A stretch of DNA of 8,225 nucleotides, from contig CAJATB010000035.1 in the NCBI GenBank assembly GCA_903944755.1, positions 1 through 8,225 of the forward strand, read 5' to 3'. The translations under genes and the position numbers were made by a program. Source of the DNA: an uncultured Bacteroidota bacterium. Lineage in GTDB: Bacteria; Bacteroidota; Bacteroidia; Chitinophagales; Chitinophagaceae. The notes beneath the pieces are model-generated. The model worked only from the letters and a program-made list of their open reading frames with translations, searched no databases and was not told where the DNA came from. Positions 5,713 to 8,225 of this stretch are shown piece by piece; position 1 is the stretch's first letter; each line of letters begins with the position of its first letter.

Positions 5713-7191
5713 ATGCAATTTCTGAGTCAAATACCTACTGCAATTTTAAACAATATCGGCTTCATGGCTTTATTGTACTTAATATATACCAGCTACAGGC
5801 ATTTTACAGTGCACAATGCTAGCCGTTTATTTACCATAGCTACCATTTTTCAATTACTAGGACTACTCCATTTTGCTGCTACCCTTTTTCTTTTTCCCAA
5901 TAATACCCCCATATTTTTTAGTCAAATTGCTCCTATTCATTTTGAAATAGTAGAAATCACTTCGCTCCTGCCTTATATTGGATTGGTTTATTTTTTGTTG
6001 TTACTTATTTTTTCGTTGGGAACAATTAAACAATATCAACAACTAAATAAATACAGGCAAACTGCCAATTATGTTAGTTCGGATAGTTGGAATGAAAAAT
6101 TAAAAGGCACTTATAATACCAACAAGTATTATACAATTGGGTTTAGCAAAATAGTAAATAGCCCAATCACTTTTGGCTGGCTAGACCCTGTAATTATACT
6201 TCCAATTGCTATTTGCAATGAAATGAGTGTAAATGAAATAAAATTAATTTTACTGCACGAAATAGCACACATTAACAGGAATGATTATTTTATAAATTTG
6301 ATTATAGATACTAGTCATAAGCTACTTTACTTTAATCCATTTTCCTATTTATTTTTAAAGGAAATTAGCCTTCAAAGAGAAATGTCCTGCGATGCATGGG
6401 TTTTAGCACAAACAGCCAATCCCTTATCCTATTCAAAAACATTATACAATTTAGCTGCTAATAGTATTACCTTATCCCATACTAATTTATATTTGGGTGC
6501 TTTGAATGTCACAAACGAATTAGTTGACCGAATCAAACATATCAATAACTTAGGTCAAAAATCTACAAAAACATATGGCTTAGGGATAATATTAAGTGCA
6601 TTAATAAGTTTACTGTTATTTGCCCCAGCACTTATTGAAACATCTATTAGTGCTAAAAAACAGGTAATTACCCCAATTGTAAGTAAGACTACTACAATTG
6701 CCGAAACCAAACTGATTCAGTATAAAACTATTTCTGTAAAAAAAACTGCTTTAAAAATACCGCAAGCCTCTATTGCTAAGCAAATTCAAACAAATAATAA
6801 TTTAGTTATAAACGACCAATTTCTAGTAGTAGACTCCCTTGATTTTAATAATAGTTCACCTACCTATGCTAAATTAGTTGACCAAACTGTAAACTGGATT
6901 AAAGCAAGAGAAAGCATAGCGCAGTTAGCTTCTTATGAAGAAAATAATATTTCATCAGAATATAGTATTGCTGAAAAACTTTTAATGCGCGCTATACTTC
7001 GAAATTATCAATTGAAAAAAGCTTTGTTACAGGATAAGATAATTCAATTAGAAAATGAAAAGGAAGCAAATGAATTATTGAAGAATAGTATAGAGTGGAA
7101 ACAAATGTTGCAATACGAACAATGGACAAAAGAATTCTTGAAATTACATCCCGTTAATTTTGCACCCATTGATTCCTTAAGGAGTTTTTAG
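5713..7191 (+). CDS. M56-family (BlaR1-type) membrane metallopeptidase without a penicillin-binding domain
   Basis: The 492-residue protein is the predicted signal-transducing partner of the upstream BlaI-type repressor. Hydrophobic segments lie at about 11-27, 38-60, 85-103 and 286-305. Between the third and fourth is the cytoplasm-facing zinc peptidase domain: His182-Glu-Ile-Ala-His186 (HExxH, Glu183 catalytic) and Glu223 in QREMSCDAWV, the expected third zinc ligand, with Asp227. The region after the last membrane segment (about 306-492) should lie in the periplasm. It is not the penicillin-binding domain of true BlaR1: no SxxK/YxN/KTG set is seen. It is a Thr/Lys-rich linker followed by a helical, Glu/Lys/Leu-rich stretch (about 418-475) that may form a coiled coil. 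The signal it senses is unknown. The gene shares an operon with blaI, and its last 15 bases overlap the convergent WbqC-family gene. Confidence 0.88.
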   Translation: MQFLSQIPTAILNNIGFMALLYLIYTSYRHFTVHNASRLFTIATIFQLLGLLHFAATLFLFPNNTPIFFSQIAPIHFEIVEITSLLPYIGLVYFLLLLIFSLGTIKQYQQLNKYRQTANYVSSDSWNEKLKGTYNTNKYYTIGFSKIVNSPITFGWLDPVIILPIAICNEMSVNEIKLILLHEIAHINRNDYFINLIIDTSHKLLYFNPFSYLFLKEISLQREMSCDAWVLAQTANPLSYSKTLYNLAANSITLSHTNLYLGALNVTNELVDRIKHINNLGQKSTKTYGLGIILSALISLLLFAPALIETSISAKKQVITPIVSKTTTIAETKLIQYKTISVKKTALKIPQASIAKQIQTNNNLVINDQFLVVDSLDFNNSSPTYAKLVDQTVNWIKARESIAQLASYEENNISSEYSIAEKLLMRAILRNYQLKKALLQDKIIQLENEKEANELLKNSIEWKQMLQYEQWTKEFLKLHPVNFAPIDSLRSF

Positions 7192-7797
7192 TAAACTCGC
7201 TGCTTGTTTACCTCCACAACAAAATAGTAAATCTAGTATTGAAAGGTTCGGAATAAATCCAGTCCTTTCTTGGAATACTTGTTGGTACGTAACAGGGTTA
7301 CTATATTGCTGAAAATTATTTGGTAAGTAAGCATGTATTTTTCTTTGGGTTAAGTACAGTTCCTTATTTTCTTTCATTGCAGTAGTGCATTCAATTTGTT
7401 CCCAATTTCCCTTCACTTGTTTTTCTATCCATTTATTTGTAAGCAATAAAAATTCGACCAAATGCGTGGGCTTTGAATTATAAATAATGGCTAAACTGTC
7501 AATATAATATTCTAGGAAGGGTGACCTTTTGTAATTAGTTAGGATTGCTTTTAAATGTTGTTCATGCCAAGGCGCATCATAGGATAGGGCAATTTGATGC
7601 AAGGGCGTTTTTTGGTCTCTGCCACCCACAATAGGAATAGTCAAATGTAAAGGTCCTTGTGCACTTGCGATTACCATCCGATTTTTAAAGCTCCTCTTTG
7701 AAAATGGCGCTTCATTATCGAACCCTACTTGTTCAGCAGCGTATAGTTCTTTAATATAGCTGATGCATCCAAAGTATTGTAAATCGGTAATGAGCAT
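7177..7797 (-). CDS. WbqC-family protein
   Basis: The 206-residue protein matches the WbqC-like family (PF08889), common in Bacteroidota and named after a gene of an O-antigen cluster; its biochemical activity is not established. Conserved features seen: the N-terminal LQYFG (6-10), Asn39-Arg40 leading into a strand, GPLHLTIPI followed by GGR (58-60), Trp77 with His81, the KRSPFLEYY block (90-98), and the C-terminal segment YQQVFQERTGF then LSILDLLF (171-192). There is no signal peptide, so it is probably cytoplasmic. The start ATG at 7797 directly precedes the conserved QYFG region and is preferred. The 3' end overlaps the M56 peptidase gene by 15 bases tail to tail. The gene is divergent from the lipoprotein gene at 7870, with a shared 72-base intergenic region. 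No clear -7 element was found on this strand. Confidence 0.87.
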   Translation of the reverse strand: MLITDLQYFGCISYIKELYAAEQVGFDNEAPFSKRSFKNRMVIASAQGPLHLTIPIVGGRDQKTPLHQIALSYDAPWHEQHLKAILTNYKRSPFLEYYIDSLAIIYNSKPTHLVEFLLLTNKWIEKQVKGNWEQIECTTAMKENKELYLTQRKIHAYLPNNFQQYSNPVTYQQVFQERTGFIPNLSILDLLFCCGGKQAASLLKTP

Positions 7798-7812
7798 GTG
7801 TTAACAAATAGT

Positions 7813-7832
7813 TGTGTAAATATATTTTCACA
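7813..7832. promoter_or_regulatory. 20-bp near-perfect palindrome in the wbqC-like/lipoprotein divergent region
   Basis: TGTGTAAATATATTTTCACA pairs with itself at 9 of 10 positions (mismatch at 7817/7828). It starts 15 bases upstream of the WbqC-family start codon and ends 37 bases before the lipoprotein start, a typical place for an operator acting on both genes. The spacing differs from the CRP/FNR consensus (TGTGA-N6-TCACA). No regulator is identified. Confidence 0.4.
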
Positions 7833-7848
7833 TTGGTCAAATAACTAA

Positions 7849-7856
7849 TAATTTTG
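7849..7856 (+). promoter_or_regulatory. Bacteroidota -7 promoter element for the LEA-type lipoprotein
   Basis: TAATTTTG matches TAnnTTTG and lies 13 bases upstream of the ATG at 7870, so the leader would be under 10 bases. A TTG at 7833-7835 is too close for a normal -33 element. Confidence 0.5.
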
Positions 7857-7870
7857 TAAAAATTTGTAAA
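7853..7870 (+). repeat. Short direct repeat TTTGTAAA x2 at the lipoprotein start
   Basis: TTTGTAAA occurs at 7853-7860 and again at 7863-7870, offset by 10 bases (one helical turn). The first copy overlaps the -7 element and the second ends with the A of the start codon. In this AT-rich sequence it may be coincidental. Confidence 0.4.
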
Positions 7871-8225
7871 TGAAATTGAATAAATATATTTTATTGGCCT
7901 TAGTGATTGTTTTTGCTAGCTGTGCAAGTCCCAAACCATTCGTATTTAAAGGTATGAATGCTATTAAAATTGAAAAAGCAAGTTTTGGTAAAAATGTGTT
8001 TAATGCACAGTTTCAATATGAAAACCCCAATAATTTCGAATTAACACTAAAAAACTTGGACTGTGATGTATTCATTAATGACAAATTATTCACGCACTAT
8101 AAGTTGGATACCAATTATACCATTCCAGCTAATAAAGCTTTCAATTTACCGGCAAGAATGGAAATTGAATTAGCCAGTCTTGTACAAAACAGTGTAGCTA
8201 TATTGTTTAATAAGCCAATGAAAAT
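7870..8225 (+). CDS. Lipoprotein with LEA-type-2/WHy-like domain (3' end outside the window)
   Basis: An open frame begins at ATG 7870 and runs off the right edge after 118 complete codons. The N-terminus is a clear lipoprotein signal: MKLNK, a hydrophobic core (6-16), then FASC with Cys18 as the lipidated residue, so the mature protein should be anchored in the envelope. The following region resembles the LEA14/WHy beta-sandwich domain: an alternating strand around KIEKASFGKNVFNAQFQY, then the NPN motif (52-54), strands with DVFINDKLF, and a TIPANKAFNLPARM segment. Such lipoproteins are common in Bacteroidota, but their function is unknown; plant relatives are linked to desiccation stress and that role should not be transferred. 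It is divergent from the WbqC-family gene and has a -7 element just upstream. The domain call rests on pattern only. Confidence 0.75.
   Translation, partial: MKLNKYILLALVIVFASCASPKPFVFKGMNAIKIEKASFGKNVFNAQFQYENPNNFELTLKNLDCDVFINDKLFTHYKLDTNYTIPANKAFNLPARMEIELASLVQNSVAILFNKPMK

Noticed and set aside
5675..5715. CATAAG...CTTATG inverted repeat between blaI and the M56 gene
   Set aside because: The arms are only 6 bp and 29 bases apart with no T-tract, so it is probably chance and neither a terminator nor an operator.
1496..7191. A beta-lactam resistance locus made of the serine hydrolase, blaI and the M56 peptidase
   Set aside because: The hydrolase lies 2.6 kb away behind hppA and a terminator, has no TCGTA-type dyad upstream, and the M56 protein lacks a penicillin-binding sensor.
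7813..7832. CRP/FNR binding site
   Set aside because: The arms TGTG and CACA are 12 bases apart instead of 8, so the consensus spacing is not met.

Overview
The window looks like ordinary chromosome from a member of the Bacteroidota, most likely near Chitinophagaceae/Sphingobacteriia. The DNA is AT-rich and the proteins are rich in Lys, Asn and Ile. Start codons have no obvious Shine-Dalgarno sequence, and several genes are preceded by the Bacteroidota -7 promoter element TAnnTTTG. There are Bacteroidota-style lipoproteins and a WbqC-family protein. No mobile element, CRISPR array, tRNA or rRNA was seen. The family and phylum placement is inferred from these traits, not from a marker gene.

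Layout from left to right: the 3' end of a gene with a C-terminal helix-turn-helix (1-147, +); a convergent serA for D-3-phosphoglycerate dehydrogenase (155-1393, -); a divergent serine hydrolase lipoprotein of the class C beta-lactamase/PBP fold (1496-2713, +); hppA, a membrane-bound proton/sodium-pumping pyrophosphatase with a C-terminal extracytoplasmic tail (2799-5195, +), closed by a strong intrinsic terminator (5223-5250); a BlaI/MecI-type repressor (5297-5674, +) and an M56/BlaR1-type membrane metallopeptidase (5713-7191, +), which form an operon; a WbqC-family protein (7177-7797, -) that overlaps the peptidase gene tail to tail; and a divergent lipoprotein with an LEA-type-2-like domain that runs off the right edge (7870-8225, +). 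No gene-free stretch exceeds about 105 bases.

The genes do not form one pathway. SerA serves serine biosynthesis. HppA uses pyrophosphate to energise the inner membrane. The BlaI/M56 pair is a regulatory module: the repressor probably binds the inverted repeats just upstream of its own gene, and the membrane peptidase probably inactivates it after an envelope signal. The peptidase has no penicillin-binding sensor domain, so the signal is probably not a beta-lactam sensed in the BlaR1 manner. The points most worth checking are the ion-selectivity residues and C-terminal tail of HppA, the three-half-site operator at blaI with an 11-base match upstream of hppA, the unrecognised sensor region of the M56 protein, and two -7 elements so close to start codons that serA and perhaps hppA could be transcribed without a leader.
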